From positions 124,001 to 188,000 of the forward strand of contig NZ_ATYW01000005.1 in the NCBI RefSeq assembly GCF_000427885.1: 64,000 nucleotides of DNA, in the 5' to 3' direction. A program made the translations under genes and the position numbers. The notes beneath the pieces were generated by a model. It did no database searches, was not told where the DNA came from, and was given only the letters and a program-made list of their open reading frames with translations. The DNA is from Glycomyces tenuis DSM 44171 (GTDB lineage Bacteria; Actinomycetota; Actinomycetes; Mycobacteriales; Micromonosporaceae). Shown here one piece after another: positions 1 to 11,057 of the stretch (within the stretch, counting starts at the first letter, position 1; each line of letters opens with the position of its first letter).

Positions 1-846
<846 letters not shown>

Positions 847-860
<14 letters not shown>

Positions 861-1814
861 GCCGGTAGTACTCCCATGCGTCGGCGACCATGCGGTCGAG
901 TGAGTCGCGGCTGGGCTTCCAGCCGAGTTCGTTCTCGGCCTTCTCCGAGGAGGCCACGAGTTCGGCGGGGTCGCCTGGGCGGCGGCCCTCGACGACGACG
1001 GGGAAGTCGGCGCCGGTGACGCGCTTGACGGTCTCGACGACCTCCTTGTTGGTGAAGCCGTTGCCGTTGCCGAGGTTGTAGATCTTGTGCTCGCCGGGCT
1101 CGGCGGCGCGCAGCGCGAGCAGGTGGGCGTCGGCGAGGTCGGCGACGTGGATGTAGTCGCGGACGCAGGTGCCGTCCTTGGTCGGGTAGTCGTCGCCGAA
1201 CAGCACCATGCGCTCGCGCTTCCCGGCGGCGGCCTCGAGCGCGATGGGGATGATGTGGGTCTCCGGCTCGTGGTTCTCGCCGTGCCAGACACCGCTGCGG
1301 TCCTCATAGGCGCCGACGACGTTGAAGTAGCGCAGGCTGACGGCGGCGAGGCCGTACGCGGTGGCCTCGGACTGGATCGCCATGTCGCTGGAGAGCTTCG
1401 TGGCCCCGTAGGTGGAGGTGGGGGCCTTGACGGCGTCCTCGCGGATCGGGATCTCGGTCGGGTCGCCGTAGACGGCCGCGGTGGAGGAGAACACGAGGGT
1501 CTTCACGTCCGCCTCGCGCATGGCCTCGAGCAGGGCGAAGGTCCCGGTGGTGTTGGCCTCCCAGTAGAGGCCGGGCTTCTGCATGGACTCGCCTGCGGCG
1601 ATGAGCCCGGCGAAGTGGAGCACCGCGTCGAAGGTGCCGTCGAGCACGTCGGCGGCGGCCTGGACGGGCCGCCGGACGAGCTCGGCTCCGGCGGGGACGC
1701 GCTCGGCGGCCCCGGTGGAGCAGTCGTCGAGGACGACGACCTCGTGCCCGTCTTCGAGCAGCATCGTGGCGACGATGGAGCCGATGTATCCGGCGCCGCC
1801 GGTGACGAGGTATT

Positions 1815-1818
<4 letters not shown>
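847..1818 (-). CDS. galE: UDP-glucose 4-epimerase
   Basis: Extended short-chain dehydrogenase fold enzyme that interconverts UDP-galactose and UDP-glucose with bound NAD. The nucleotide loop TGGAGYIG is at residues 6-13, the SSTAAVYG stretch at 111-118 and the catalytic YxxxK (YGATK) at Tyr137/Lys141. The length of 323 residues is normal for bacterial GalE. The start is a GTG at 1818 with GAGG 8-10 bases upstream, and it overlaps the galT stop in a GTGA quartet, so the genes are translationally coupled. An in-frame extension upstream runs inside galT and is not real. Confidence 0.95.
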
Positions 1819-2957
<1,139 letters not shown>

Positions 2958-2979
2958 GCTGCCCTCTCTTCTCGGGTCC

Positions 2980-3810
2980 TCATCTGGAGGCGGGAGCGGA
3001 GCTCCCGCGGCTTTGGGGTGCGGGCGGGGCGACGACGGGCGTGGGCGCCAGCACGACCTGGTCGACGTGCTCGCTCAGGATCCGCCGGGCCTCCTCGTCG
3101 AGGCGCGCGTCGGTGACGATGACGTCGGCGTCGGAGAGGGCCGCGATGGTGGCGATCCCGACGACGTCGAACTTCGTGTGGTCGGCGACGACGACGAGCC
3201 TGCGGCCCTTCTCGGCGAGGGTCGCGACGGTCTCGGCCTCGAGCAGGTTCGGCGTGGTGAACCCGGCGCGGGCCGACATGCCGTGGACGCCGAGGAAGAC
3301 GGTGTCGACGTTGACCCGCTCGAGCGAGGCGACCGCGAACGGCCCGACCAGGGCGTCCGAGGGGGTGCGGACGCCTCCGGTGAGGATCACGGTCTGGTCC
3401 GAGCGGCCGGAGCGGTAGAAGACGTCGGCGACGGGCACCGAGTTGGTGACCACGGTCAGGTCCGCGACGTCGGTGAGCCGGTGCGCGAGGGTCCACGTCG
3501 TGGTCCCGGCGGACAGGGCGATGGCCTGGCCGGGGCCGACGAGGCCGGCCGCGGCCTCGGCGATGGCCTCCTTCTCGGCCTCCTGGCGGACCTGCTTGAC
3601 GGCGAAGCCGGGCTCGGAGGTGGAGCCGAAGTCCACCGCGGTCGCGCCGCCGTGGACCTTGGCGACCAGTCCGCGCTCGGCCAGGGTCTCCAGGTCGCGT
3701 CGTATGGTCATGTCGGACACGCCGAACTCCTCGACGAGCTCGGCCACGCGGACCGCTCCGGTCCGGTGGACGCGCTCGGCGATCCGGCTCTGTCGCTGCT
3801 GCGCCAGCAT
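2980..3810 (-). CDS. DeoR-family transcriptional regulator of gal operon
   Basis: A sugar-responsive repressor of 276 residues. The N-terminal winged helix contains the DeoR signature, seen as VSDMTIRRDLETL near residues 32-44. The C-terminal half is the sugar-phosphate-isomerase-like sensor domain (GGVRTPSDALVGPFA and VVADHTKF stretches). I chose the ATG at 3810 because AAGGAG lies nine bases upstream; an in-frame start at 3858 adds 16 unconserved residues. As first gene of the galTEK operon it probably senses a phosphorylated sugar and controls this operon and itself. The specific ligand is not readable from the sequence. Confidence 0.88.
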   Translation of the reverse strand: MLAQQRQSRIAERVHRTGAVRVAELVEEFGVSDMTIRRDLETLAERGLVAKVHGGATAVDFGSTSEPGFAVKQVRQEAEKEAIAEAAAGLVGPGQAIALSAGTTTWTLAHRLTDVADLTVVTNSVPVADVFYRSGRSDQTVILTGGVRTPSDALVGPFAVASLERVNVDTVFLGVHGMSARAGFTTPNLLEAETVATLAEKGRRLVVVADHTKFDVVGIATIAALSDADVIVTDARLDEEARRILSEHVDQVVLAPTPVVAPPAPQSRGSSAPASR

Positions 3811-3835
3811 CTTCGGTGGCTCCTTCGCTTCGAGA

Positions 3836-3871
3836 GCAGAATACTCAAGATCCAACACAATTAAACATCAC
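3836..3871 (-). promoter_or_regulatory. AT-rich control region of the gal operon
   Basis: This short AT-rich patch in the 121-base gap between the gal regulator and trpS contrasts with the surrounding DNA. On the minus strand it holds TTTAAT, 16 bases, then TATTCT, which could be a -35/-10 pair, and TGTTTAATTGTGTTGG, which looks like repeated half-sites. It is the natural place for autoregulation, but the assignment is a guess. Confidence 0.35.
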
Positions 3872-3931
3872 TTTGGCCCGTCCCGCAATACCGGGTGGCC
3901 GCGTGTCGGGCCCGGATGACAGAATCGAGCC

Positions 3932-4948
3932 ATGACCACCGCAGACAGCAAGCCCCGGGTCTTCTCGGGGATCCAGCCCACCTCGGACTCATTCCACCTC
4001 GGGAACTACCTGGGCGCGCTGCGGCAGTGGGTGGCACTCCAGGAGACCTCCGACGCGTTCTACTGCGTCGTCGACCAACACGCGATCACCGTCAGCCATG
4101 ACCCCAAGGTATTGCACCAGCGCTCCCGGACCTCGGCGGCGCAGCTGCTCGCGCTCGGCGTCGACCCCGAGCGCTCGGCGCTGTTCATCCAGTCCCAGGT
4201 GCCCGAGCACGCGCTCCTGAACTGGATCCTCGGCTGCGAGACCGGCTTCGGCGAGGCCTCCCGGATGACCCAGTTCAAGGACAAGTCCGCCAAACAAGAA
4301 CGCACAACCGTGGGCCTGTTCACCTACCCGGTGCTCCAGGCGGCGGACATCCTGCTCTACCAGACCGACCGGGTGCCGGTCGGCGAGGACCAGCGCCAGC
4401 ACCTCGAGCTCAGCCGCGATCTGGCCGCGCGCTTCAACAACACCTACGGGCGGACGTTCACCGTCCCCGAGGCGTACATCCTCAAGGAGACGGCCACGAT
4501 CAAGGACCTCACCGAGCCCGAGAAGAAGATGTCGAAGTCGTCCTCGGGCCCGCGCGGGTGCCTCAACCTGCTCGACGAGCCGAACCAGATGCGCAAGAAG
4601 ATCAAGAGCGCCGTCACCGACTCCGAGGCGGAGGTCCGCTACGACGCCGAGAACAAGGCGGGCGTCTCGAACCTGCTCGTCGTCTACTCGGCGCTCAGCG
4701 GCACCGCGATCGACAAGCTCGAGGACGAGTACCGGGGCAAGGGCTACGGCGACTTCAAGTCCGACCTGGCCGAACTCGTCGCCGAGAGCCTCGAGCCGAT
4801 CGCCCGGGCCACCCGCGAGTACCTCGACGACAAGGCCGAGCTGGACCGGCTCCTCACCAAGGGCGCCGAGAAGGCCCGCGCCGTCGCCTCGCGCACACTC
4901 GCCAAGGCGTACAAGAAGGTCGGCTTCTACCCCCCAGTGGCGAACTAG
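3932..4948 (+). CDS. trpS: Tryptophan--tRNA ligase
   Basis: Class I aminoacyl-tRNA synthetase charging tRNA-Trp. The N-terminal [17 protein letters not shown] carries the HIGH-like motif (FHLGN, about residues 22-26). KKMSKSSSG (about residues 197-205) is the KMSKS loop. The length of 338 residues is standard. The ATG at 3932 is the first start after the divergent gal regulator, and no strong ribosome-binding site is visible. The next gene follows after 13 bases and may be co-transcribed. Confidence 0.96.
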   Translation: MTTADSKPRVFSGIQPTSDSFHLGNYLGALRQWVALQETSDAFYCVVDQHAITVSHDPKVLHQRSRTSAAQLLALGVDPERSALFIQSQVPEHALLNWILGCETGFGEASRMTQFKDKSAKQERTTVGLFTYPVLQAADILLYQTDRVPVGEDQRQHLELSRDLAARFNNTYGRTFTVPEAYILKETATIKDLTEPEKKMSKSSSGPRGCLNLLDEPNQMRKKIKSAVTDSEAEVRYDAENKAGVSNLLVVYSALSGTAIDKLEDEYRGKGYGDFKSDLAELVAESLEPIARATREYLDDKAELDRLLTKGAEKARAVASRTLAKAYKKVGFYPPVAN

Positions 4949-4961
4949 CGGGGACGGGTCA

Positions 4962-5561
4962 GTGGACCGGTCGGGGGACGGGGCGTCCGAGGACTCCGTC
5001 GACGCGCTCGGCCTGGGGCGGGGCGTGACCGTCGGCGTGGCGATCCCCGTGCCGCAGCCGTGGCGGCGGAAGCTCGACAGCGCCCGCATCGCCTCGGGCG
5101 ACGAGCTCGGCGGCGTCGTGCCCGCGCACCTGACGCTGCTCGGCCCCACCGTGATCGGGGCCGACTCGCTCGGCCCCTTCGAAGACCACCTGGAGGACCT
5201 GGCCGCGAACATGCGGCCGTTCGAGCTGCACCTGCGCGGCACCGGCTCGTTCCGGCCGGTCACCGAGGTGGTGTTCGTGGCCGTCGTCGACGGGATCGCG
5301 GTGTGCGAGCAGCTCGAGTCGGCGATCCGGAACGGGCCCATCAGGCCCAGGGAGCCGCGGTTCCCCTACCACCCGCACGTGACGGTGGCGCAGGACGTGG
5401 GCAAGGAGGCGCTGGACCGGACGTTCCGGGCGCTGGTGGACTTCGAGGCGCAGTTCGAGGTCGACTCGTTCACGCTCTACACGCACGGCACGGTCGACAG
5501 CCCGATCGGGACGGCGACGCCGTGGACGCCCAAGCGCGTGCTCCGCTTCCTCGCGGGGTAG
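4962..5561 (+). CDS. 2H phosphoesterase (2'-5' RNA ligase-like)
   Basis: A 199-residue protein with the two His-x-Thr motifs of the 2H phosphoesterase superfamily: HLTL at His56 and HVTV at His139. These act on 2',3'-cyclic or 2'-5' phosphodiester ends of RNA or small nucleotides. The start is a GTG at 4962, 13 bases after the trpS stop, with only a weak G-rich sequence upstream. The first 20 residues look disordered and could be leader if the start is further in. The position behind trpS suggests an RNA-related housekeeping job, but the substrate is unknown. Confidence 0.8.
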   Translation: MDRSGDGASEDSVDALGLGRGVTVGVAIPVPQPWRRKLDSARIASGDELGGVVPAHLTLLGPTVIGADSLGPFEDHLEDLAANMRPFELHLRGTGSFRPVTEVVFVAVVDGIAVCEQLESAIRNGPIRPREPRFPYHPHVTVAQDVGKEALDRTFRALVDFEAQFEVDSFTLYTHGTVDSPIGTATPWTPKRVLRFLAG

Positions 5562-5571
5562 CGGTGCGGGG

Positions 5572-5895
5572 CTAGTCGAAGTCGAACAGCTCGTCGAAGA
5601 AGTTCCGGCGGCGGCGCTTGCGGTAATGCCGGTCGTCGTAGCGGCGGCGGTCGTCGTAACGCCGGTCGTCATAGTGGCGGTCGTCGTAGTACGGGTCCCG
5701 GCCGTAACCGGGGGGCGGCGGTGGCGGCGGTGCCGCCGCGGCACGCCGGTTGAACGCCACCTCGCCGTCGACGAGGTGCTCCAGTTCTCCCTTGTCGAGG
5801 AAGATGCCGCTGCATTCGGTGCATTGGTCGACCACGACGCCGTTGCGCTCGTAACGCCGCATCAAATTATGACATTTCGGGCACAGCATATCCAT
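5572..5895 (-). CDS. TFIIB-type zinc-ribbon protein with YDDR-rich tail
   Basis: A 107-residue protein. Residues 1-45 form the TFIIB-type zinc ribbon: Cys5/Cys8 (CPKC), Cys25/Cys28 (CTEC), then SGIFLDKGELEHL. Next come a poly-proline run and a tail of repeated Tyr-Asp-Asp-Arg/His units ending in a basic patch and FFDELFDF. I start at ATG 5895, just before the first Cys pair; the in-frame extension to 5937 uses TTG. The family is widespread and its function is poorly defined. It is convergent with the 2H phosphoesterase gene, with only 10 bases between them. Confidence 0.75.
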   Translation of the reverse strand: MDMLCPKCHNLMRRYERNGVVVDQCTECSGIFLDKGELEHLVDGEVAFNRRAAAAPPPPPPPGYGRDPYYDDRHYDDRRYDDRRRYDDRHYRKRRRRNFFDELFDFD

Positions 5896-6095
5896 GCTGC
5901 CAAGATACCGGCCGTCACGCCGTGTGACCAGCTTCAATACGCGCTGGGCAGCACCACCGACGCGGGCCGCGGCCGCTCAAATATGTAAGAAAGCTGACTA
6001 AAGCGATTCTTCCGTCGACATCGGGGCATGGTCCGTGAAAGCGTCACGGTGTCGTGGGCCACCCCCACGGCATGACATCGAATGGGAGAGAAACA

Positions 6096-6446
6096 GTGAA
6101 GCGATTCCTGATGGCGCTCATGGCCCTTGGCGCGGGGCTGGCGCTTTCCGCGACGTTCGCCGCCTCCGCCTCCGCCGCTCCGTCCGCGTCTGCGGAAACA
6201 GCCGACGCGACCGCGGCCTGCTCGGCAGTGGCCGAGGAGAACCGGTCCGTCTGGGCCTCACCGGGCACCGCGGACGGCACGGTCGGCGCCGTCGTCGCCG
6301 GCCGGACGTACACCGCCGAATGCTCGCTGGTCGAAGGCGAGTCCTACACCGCCTGCGGGTCGACCACCGACCTGTGGGCCTATGTGAACTACGCGGGCGA
6401 CGAGTGGGGCTACCTGCCGAACTCCTGCCTCAGCTGGGCCTCCTAG
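6096..6446 (+). CDS. Small secreted protein, SH3-like, four cysteines
   Basis: A 116-residue protein with a Sec signal peptide (basic KR, then a hydrophobic stretch to about residue 22, ending ASASAAP). The mature part has four cysteines that could form two disulfides, and ends in WAYVNYAGDEWGYLPNSCL. That ending resembles bacterial SH3-like extracellular domains, where a Tyr/Trp-rich strand precedes a final Cys. GTG at 6096 has GGAGAG 8-13 bases upstream; the longer frame from 6054 would bury the signal peptide. It is monocistronic between convergent terminators. The role is unknown and may be cell-wall binding. Confidence 0.7.
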   Translation: MKRFLMALMALGAGLALSATFAASASAAPSASAETADATAACSAVAEENRSVWASPGTADGTVGAVVAGRTYTAECSLVEGESYTACGSTTDLWAYVNYAGDEWGYLPNSCLSWAS

Positions 6447-6458
6447 CACCGACGCGGC

Positions 6459-6498
6459 GGCGCGGCCCCGGTCGAGAGAACTCGACCGGGGCCGCGCC
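6459..6498. terminator. Perfect 18-bp hairpin terminator
   Basis: Bases 6459-6476 pair perfectly with 6481-6498 around an AGAA loop, 13 bases after the secreted-protein stop codon. There is no T-tract, as is common in high-GC actinobacteria. It can serve the forward gene. Confidence 0.8.
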
Positions 6499-6545
6499 GT
6501 GCTGCTGCCTCCCGCACTTCCCGCCTCAGTGGGGCTGCGTTTTTG

Positions 6546-6594
6546 CTTCACCCACTTCCTTCGTCAGTGGGTACTGCGCCTTTAGTGGGTGAAG
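6546..6594 (-). terminator. Possible purH terminator with alternative pairings
   Basis: An 11-bp perfect inverted repeat (6546-6556 with 6584-6594) brackets the purH stop codon. An internal AGTGGG at 6566-6571 can pair with the same CCCACT arm instead, giving two mutually exclusive hairpins at the gene end. No U-tract follows. Confidence 0.4.
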
Positions 6595-8147
6595 TGCCTC
6601 GTCCCGGTGAAGTACATGGTCACTCCGGCCTGCTTCGCGGCGGCGATGACCTCTTCGTCGCGGACCGATCCTCCAGGCTGGACGACGGCCTTCACTCCGG
6701 CTCCGGTGAGGATCTCCAGCCCGTCGGGGAACGGGAAGAACGCGTCGGAGGCAGCCACGGCGCCCTTGGCGCGGTCGCCCGCCCGCTCGACGGCGAGCCT
6801 CGCCGAGTCGACCCGGTTCACCTGGCCCATGCCGACGCCGACCGAGGCGCTCCCCTGCGCCAGCAGGATCGCGTTCGACTTGACCGACCGCACCGCCCGC
6901 CACGCGAACTCCAGGTCCGCGAGCGTCGCCTCGTCGGCGGGCTCGCCGGTGACCAGCCGCCACTGGGCGGCGGCGTCACCCTCGGCGTCGATCCGGTCGG
7001 GGCGCTGCGCGAGCACGCCTCCGGAGATCGGCTTCAGCTCCAGCCGCGACGGCTCCCAGGCGGGCGCGCGCAGCAGCCGGATGTTCTTCTTCTTCGTCAG
7101 CAGCTCCACGGCCTCCTCGCTGAAGGCCGGAGCCACGACGACCTCGGTGAAGACCTCGGCGATCTGCGCGGCCGCCGCCGCGTCGATCTCGCCGTTGGCG
7201 GCGATGACGCCGCCGAAGGCGCTCACCGGGTCGCACTCGTGGGCGCGGCGGTGCGCCTCGGCGATCGAGGCGCCCACGGCGATGCCGCAGGGGTTGGCGT
7301 GCTTGATGATCGCCACGCACGGCTCGGCGAAGTCGTGCGCGGCCCTCCAGGCGGCGTCGGCGTCGGTGTAGTTGTTGAAGCTCATGGCCTTGCCGTGCAG
7401 CTGCTCGGCCTGCGCGAGCCCCGCCGGGGCGAGCGGGTCGTCGTAGAGCGCGGCGCCCTGGTGCGGGTTCTCGCCGTAGCGCAGGTCGGCGAGCTTGGCC
7501 GCCGGAACGGCGTGGAAGTCGGGGAGCGCCTCGTCCCCGGCCTGCTCGGCGAGCCAGGTCGCGACGGTCGCGTCGTAGGTCGCCAGGTGCGCGAAGGCCT
7601 TGGCGGCGAGGCGGAGCCGCTGCTCGGCGGTGGTGCCGCCCGCGTTCGCGGCGGTGCGGATCCACTCGTAGTCGGCCGGGTCGACCACGACCGCGACGTT
7701 GGCGTGGTTCTTGGCGGCGCCGCGGACCATCGAGGGCCCGCCGACGTCGATCTTCTCGACGATGTCGTCGAAGCCGGCGCCGGAGGCGACGGTCTGGGCG
7801 AAGGGGTAGAGGTTCCCGACGAGCAGGTCGAAGGCCTCGATGTCGAGCTCGGCGAGCTGCTCGCGGTGCGAGCCCTTGCGGACGTCGGCGAGGAGCCCGG
7901 CGTGGACCTTCGGGTGGAGGGTCTTGACGCGGTCGTCGAGGATCTCTGGGAAGCCGGTGAGGTCTTCGACCTTGGTCACCGGGATGCCGGCCTCGCTGAT
8001 GCGGGCCGCGGTCGAGCCGGTGGAGACGAGCTCGACGCCTGCGGCGTGGAGGTCTGCGGCCAGTTCGACGACGCCGGTCTTGTCGAAGACCGAGACGAGG
8101 GCTCGCCTGATGGGTTTGGGCTGCGCGGACACGGATGCGTCACTCAC
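6582..8147 (-). CDS. purH: Bifunctional AICAR transformylase/IMP cyclohydrolase
   Basis: Catalyses the last two steps of IMP synthesis. The N-terminal MGS-like cyclohydrolase domain (about residues 14-150) has LVSVFDKTG and STGSTAARI. The C-terminal transformylase domain has [14 protein letters not shown] and [10 protein letters not shown], the family's substrate and catalytic Lys/His region. The length of 521 residues is standard. The start is GTG at 8147 with AGGAG nine bases upstream. The gene is preceded by a ZTP riboswitch, so expression should rise when Z nucleotides signal 10-formyl-THF shortage. It lies in a leftward string with purN. Confidence 0.97.
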   Translation of the reverse strand: MSDASVSAQPKPIRRALVSVFDKTGVVELAADLHAAGVELVSTGSTAARISEAGIPVTKVEDLTGFPEILDDRVKTLHPKVHAGLLADVRKGSHREQLAELDIEAFDLLVGNLYPFAQTVASGAGFDDIVEKIDVGGPSMVRGAAKNHANVAVVVDPADYEWIRTAANAGGTTAEQRLRLAAKAFAHLATYDATVATWLAEQAGDEALPDFHAVPAAKLADLRYGENPHQGAALYDDPLAPAGLAQAEQLHGKAMSFNNYTDADAAWRAAHDFAEPCVAIIKHANPCGIAVGASIAEAHRRAHECDPVSAFGGVIAANGEIDAAAAAQIAEVFTEVVVAPAFSEEAVELLTKKKNIRLLRAPAWEPSRLELKPISGGVLAQRPDRIDAEGDAAAQWRLVTGEPADEATLADLEFAWRAVRSVKSNAILLAQGSASVGVGMGQVNRVDSARLAVERAGDRAKGAVAASDAFFPFPDGLEILTGAGVKAVVQPGGSVRDEEVIAAAKQAGVTMYFTGTRHFTH

Positions 8148-8175
8148 GGAATGCTGCTCCTGGATCGTTGAATGA

Positions 8176-8341
8176 CTGCGGCCCAGGCGTTCGACCGCAG
8201 TAGCAGGTTCAGCAGTGCCGCTCCCCGGTGGTGCTCCACCTGCGAACGTCTCCAGGGTCTCCCCTCAACAACGAGCTGCCCGGTCCGTGCCACGGGAGAC
8301 CTGCGCTGTCGACGTCCTGCGCCAGTCGCGACGCTTCGAGG
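8176..8341 (-). promoter_or_regulatory. ZTP (pfl) riboswitch upstream of purH
   Basis: On the minus strand the three conserved blocks of the ZTP/ZMP aptamer occur in order: GUCGCGACUGGCG (about 8320-8332), ACCACCGGGGAGCGGC (8217-8232) and ACGCCUGGGC (8181-8190). They end 34 bases before the purH GTG. Between the first and second blocks lies an insertion with its own stem (GGUCUCCC with GGGGAGACC). ZTP riboswitches activate purine and folate genes when ZTP or ZMP accumulates, and purH consumes ZMP, so the context fits. The switching mechanism, termination or translation, is not clear here. Confidence 0.9.
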
Positions 8342-8402
8342 CTAACACGCCGAACCGATCCCGGACAGCGGCGGCCGAGCGACCCGTGCAAGTGAACCGC
8401 CG

Positions 8403-8972
8403 TCACCCGCTCGACCGGACCGGTGCGGGCGCTGCGATCTGCCGATTCCGCCACCAGGGCCGGGAGGCGAGCGCGGCGAGGACCGCGCCGAGCGTGTTGA
8501 GCAGGACGTCGTCGACCGAGGCGACCCGGCCGGTGCCGAACAGGTACTGCGCCGCCTCGACGGCGAGGCAGCCCGCGGCGGCCCCGAGCGCGACGGCGCC
8601 GGGCCCGATGCGGAAGCGGATCGGGGTGAAGAACCCGGCGGCGGCGAACAGCATGAGGTTGCCGACGAGCTGCTCGACGATCGTGCGCGGGTCGGCGGCG
8701 GCCAGTTCGGCGAGGTCGACCAGCGGGACGAGCTGCACGGCCCCTTCGCCGTCCCTCGGGGTGAGCACGAGCAGCAGCCACGGCAGCGTCCCGGCGACGG
8801 CGCCGACCTCGGCGATCGCATCGCGCCAGCTCTCCCTCCGCTCGCGTCCGGCGCGGATCCTGAACGCGGCGATCGCCCACACGAGCAGCGCCATCAGCGG
8901 CAGCAGCGCGATCGAGACGACGACGGTCGCCGATTCGAGGGCGTTGATCGCCAGGGGGTTCGAGGGGTCCAT
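8403..8972 (-). CDS. VanZ-like membrane protein
   Basis: A 189-residue integral membrane protein with about four hydrophobic segments. It shows the VanZ-family features: NLMLFAAAGFFTPIRF in the middle, then an acidic EAAQY and VDDVLLNTLGA near the end. VanZ proteins are associated with teicoplanin resistance and envelope functions, but most family members have no known role. The ATG at 8972 is seven bases after the purN stop, so it is co-transcribed with purN. It separates purN from the purH riboswitch, an unusual position for this family. Confidence 0.75.
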   Translation of the reverse strand: MDPSNPLAINALESATVVVSIALLPLMALLVWAIAAFRIRAGRERRESWRDAIAEVGAVAGTLPWLLLVLTPRDGEGAVQLVPLVDLAELAAADPRTIVEQLVGNLMLFAAAGFFTPIRFRIGPGAVALGAAAGCLAVEAAQYLFGTGRVASVDDVLLNTLGAVLAALASRPWWRNRQIAAPAPVRSSG

Positions 8973-8979
8973 GCGGGGT

Positions 8980-9618
8980 CTAGCCGAGGCGGACCCGGCG
9001 GCCCTCGACGGCCCAGCCGTCGCGGACCATGCGGCCGACCGAGTCGACGAGCTGGGCTCGCTCGGCCTCCTTGATGCGCTCGGTGAGGTCTTCCACGGTG
9101 TCGTCGTCCTCCACCGGGACGGCGGTCTGGGCGATGATCGGGCCGGTGTCGACGCCCGAGTCGCAGATGAACAGGGTCGCTCCGGCGAGTTTCACGCCGG
9201 CGGCGAGCGCCTCGCCGGGGCCGTTCATGCCGGGGAAGGCCGGCAGCAGCGAGTTGTGGGTGTTGATGTAGCGCCCGGGGAAGGCCTCCAGGAAGCGCGG
9301 GCCGCACAGCTTCAGGAACCCGGCCGAGACGACCAGGTCCGGCCCGTAGGACGCGACGGTCTCGGTGAGGGCGGCGTCCCAGGCGTCGCGGTCGGGGTAG
9401 TCGCGGACCTTGCGCACGAACGTGGGGATCCCGGCGTCCTCGGCGCGCTTGAGTCCGAGCGTGCCGTCGCGGTCGGCGCCGACGGCGGCGATCCGGGCCC
9501 CGTATCCGGGGTCGCGGCAGGCGTCGATGAGCGCCTGGAGATTGGAGCCGGAGCCGGAGACGAGCACGACGAGCGGCTTCGGCGAAGCCTGCGAGCCGTC
9601 GGTCGGAGCAGTGGTCAC
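8980..9618 (-). CDS. purN: Phosphoribosylglycinamide formyltransferase
   Basis: Transfers formyl from 10-formyl-THF to GAR, the third step of purine synthesis. The phosphate-binding VSGSGSNLQAL is at about residues 20-30. The catalytic triad is Asn119, His121 and Asp157. The usual His-Pro-Ser motif reads His-Asn-Ser here (THNSLLPAFPG), a mild deviation at the Pro. The start is GTG at 9618, one base past the stop of the upstream DUF6350 gene, so it is probably translated by coupling. The length of 212 residues is normal. Confidence 0.94.
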   Translation of the reverse strand: MTTAPTDGSQASPKPLVVLVSGSGSNLQALIDACRDPGYGARIAAVGADRDGTLGLKRAEDAGIPTFVRKVRDYPDRDAWDAALTETVASYGPDLVVSAGFLKLCGPRFLEAFPGRYINTHNSLLPAFPGMNGPGEALAAGVKLAGATLFICDSGVDTGPIIAQTAVPVEDDDTVEDLTERIKEAERAQLVDSVGRMVRDGWAVEGRRVRLG

Positions 9619-9619
9619 A

Positions 9620-10903
9620 TCAGTACCGTAACGCGTCGTCGCGGCTCGGCGCCGGTTCGGGGATGACGACCGTGTCCCTGCGCACCAGCTCGGATTCGGC
9701 GGCGCGGCGGTGGACGGCGAACAGGCGCGCCACGAGCGCGGCGCCGACCAGGCCGATGAGGATCTGGACGCCGCCGAAGGCCGCCACCTTCCACGCGTCG
9801 GGGCCGATCTCGGCGAGCAGATCGGTGCCGGCGGCGCCGCCGGAGAGCCACGCCAGGGCGGCCAGGAGCGCGGCGGCGACCGCCGCGGCGAGGATCGCGG
9901 CGGTGGTGACGCGCGGGACGCGCAGGTCGGGCGAGCGGTACGTCAGCAGCACCCCGAACACGGACGCGAGCATCAGCGGGAGTCCGATGAGGATCGTCGC
10001 GGAGGCGGGGAGCGGACCGGCGGGGACGGCCGCGAAGACCGGGAACGCCGGGAGCGGCCCGAGCTCGACGAGTTCGGCCTGCACCGCGGTGCCCGTGCCG
10101 ACGGCGAAGCCGGGCCCGCACAGGTAGGCGACGGCCCAGACGGCGAGGTTCGGCAGGTAGAGCAGGCTGAGCAGGGCCACGGCCCAGGCGTCGGAGCCGT
10201 AGAGCGCCAAGGTGTCGGCCACGGCGGAGCCGCGCACGGCGAAGGCGACGCCGACGGCGGCCGAGCCGAAGGCGAGCAGGGCGCCGACGACGAGCGATCC
10301 GGTGCGCACGCCGCGGCGCAGCCACACCGAGGAGCGGTCCCAGGGGAGCACGCCCGCTTCGCGGGCGGCGCCGAAGGCGGTGGCGGCGACGGCGAACGGC
10401 GCGGTCCAGGCGAGGGTGCGCGGCACCGAGACGGCGAACGGCCCGATGGAGACGAGCGCCGCCACGCCCGCGGTGAGTCCGATATAGAGGATCGAGACGG
10501 CTCCGGCGGCGGCCCGGACGGCGGCGGCGTCCTTCCCGCCGATCGCGCGCGTTGTCGCGGCGGCGGCCTTGGCGAGCCGCCAGGCGAGGACGGCGGTGAT
10601 CAGCAGCGGGGTGACCGTCAGGTGGAGTCCGCCGATGTCGACGCCGGCGCCGTGCCCGGCGATCCAGGCGACTCCGGCGGCGGCGACCACGGTGGACACG
10701 TCGCCGACGCGCCCGGCGAGCCACCACGCGAGGATGACCAGGACCAGGATCGGCGTGTAGACGACGGTGGCGCACCACAGGACGGTGGCGACCGCCGAGG
10801 CGAGCAGGGCGCGGGGCCGACGGGGGCCCGCCGGGCGCTTCGCGGGGTCGACGGCCACCGTGTCCCGCTGCGCGGCGGCGGACGTGTGCGCTCGCTCCTT
10901 CAC
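9620..10903 (-). CDS. DUF6350-type multi-pass membrane protein
   Basis: A 427-residue membrane protein with about ten hydrophobic segments. A basic Pro/Arg-rich N-terminus precedes the first segment, and a charged C-terminal tail follows the last. Large multi-pass proteins of this kind, annotated as DUF6350 or cell-division protein PerM, commonly sit directly upstream of purN in actinobacteria; the family name here rests on that layout and composition. The start is uncertain: I use GTG 10903, and GTG 10858 is an alternative. The frame stays open to 11275, but the added residues lack coding character and overlap the divergent nuclease gene. Confidence 0.65.
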   Translation of the reverse strand: MKERAHTSAAAQRDTVAVDPAKRPAGPRRPRALLASAVATVLWCATVVYTPILVLVILAWWLAGRVGDVSTVVAAAGVAWIAGHGAGVDIGGLHLTVTPLLITAVLAWRLAKAAAATTRAIGGKDAAAVRAAAGAVSILYIGLTAGVAALVSIGPFAVSVPRTLAWTAPFAVAATAFGAAREAGVLPWDRSSVWLRRGVRTGSLVVGALLAFGSAAVGVAFAVRGSAVADTLALYGSDAWAVALLSLLYLPNLAVWAVAYLCGPGFAVGTGTAVQAELVELGPLPAFPVFAAVPAGPLPASATILIGLPLMLASVFGVLLTYRSPDLRVPRVTTAAILAAAVAAALLAALAWLSGGAAGTDLLAEIGPDAWKVAAFGGVQILIGLVGAALVARLFAVHRRAAESELVRRDTVVIPEPAPSRDDALRY

Positions 10904-11057
10904 GCCGATCAGTCTGTCATAGGACGGCTCGGGCGGTGGGCACCAGCGCTGCCGCCGGAACGCCCGATGCGAGTCCCCCGCCCTCGCACGGCGAATGCGA
11001 GGATGGGTCGGCAGACGCGGCCGCGCGGTGCGGCCGGGCGAGAGAGTGGAGACTGAC

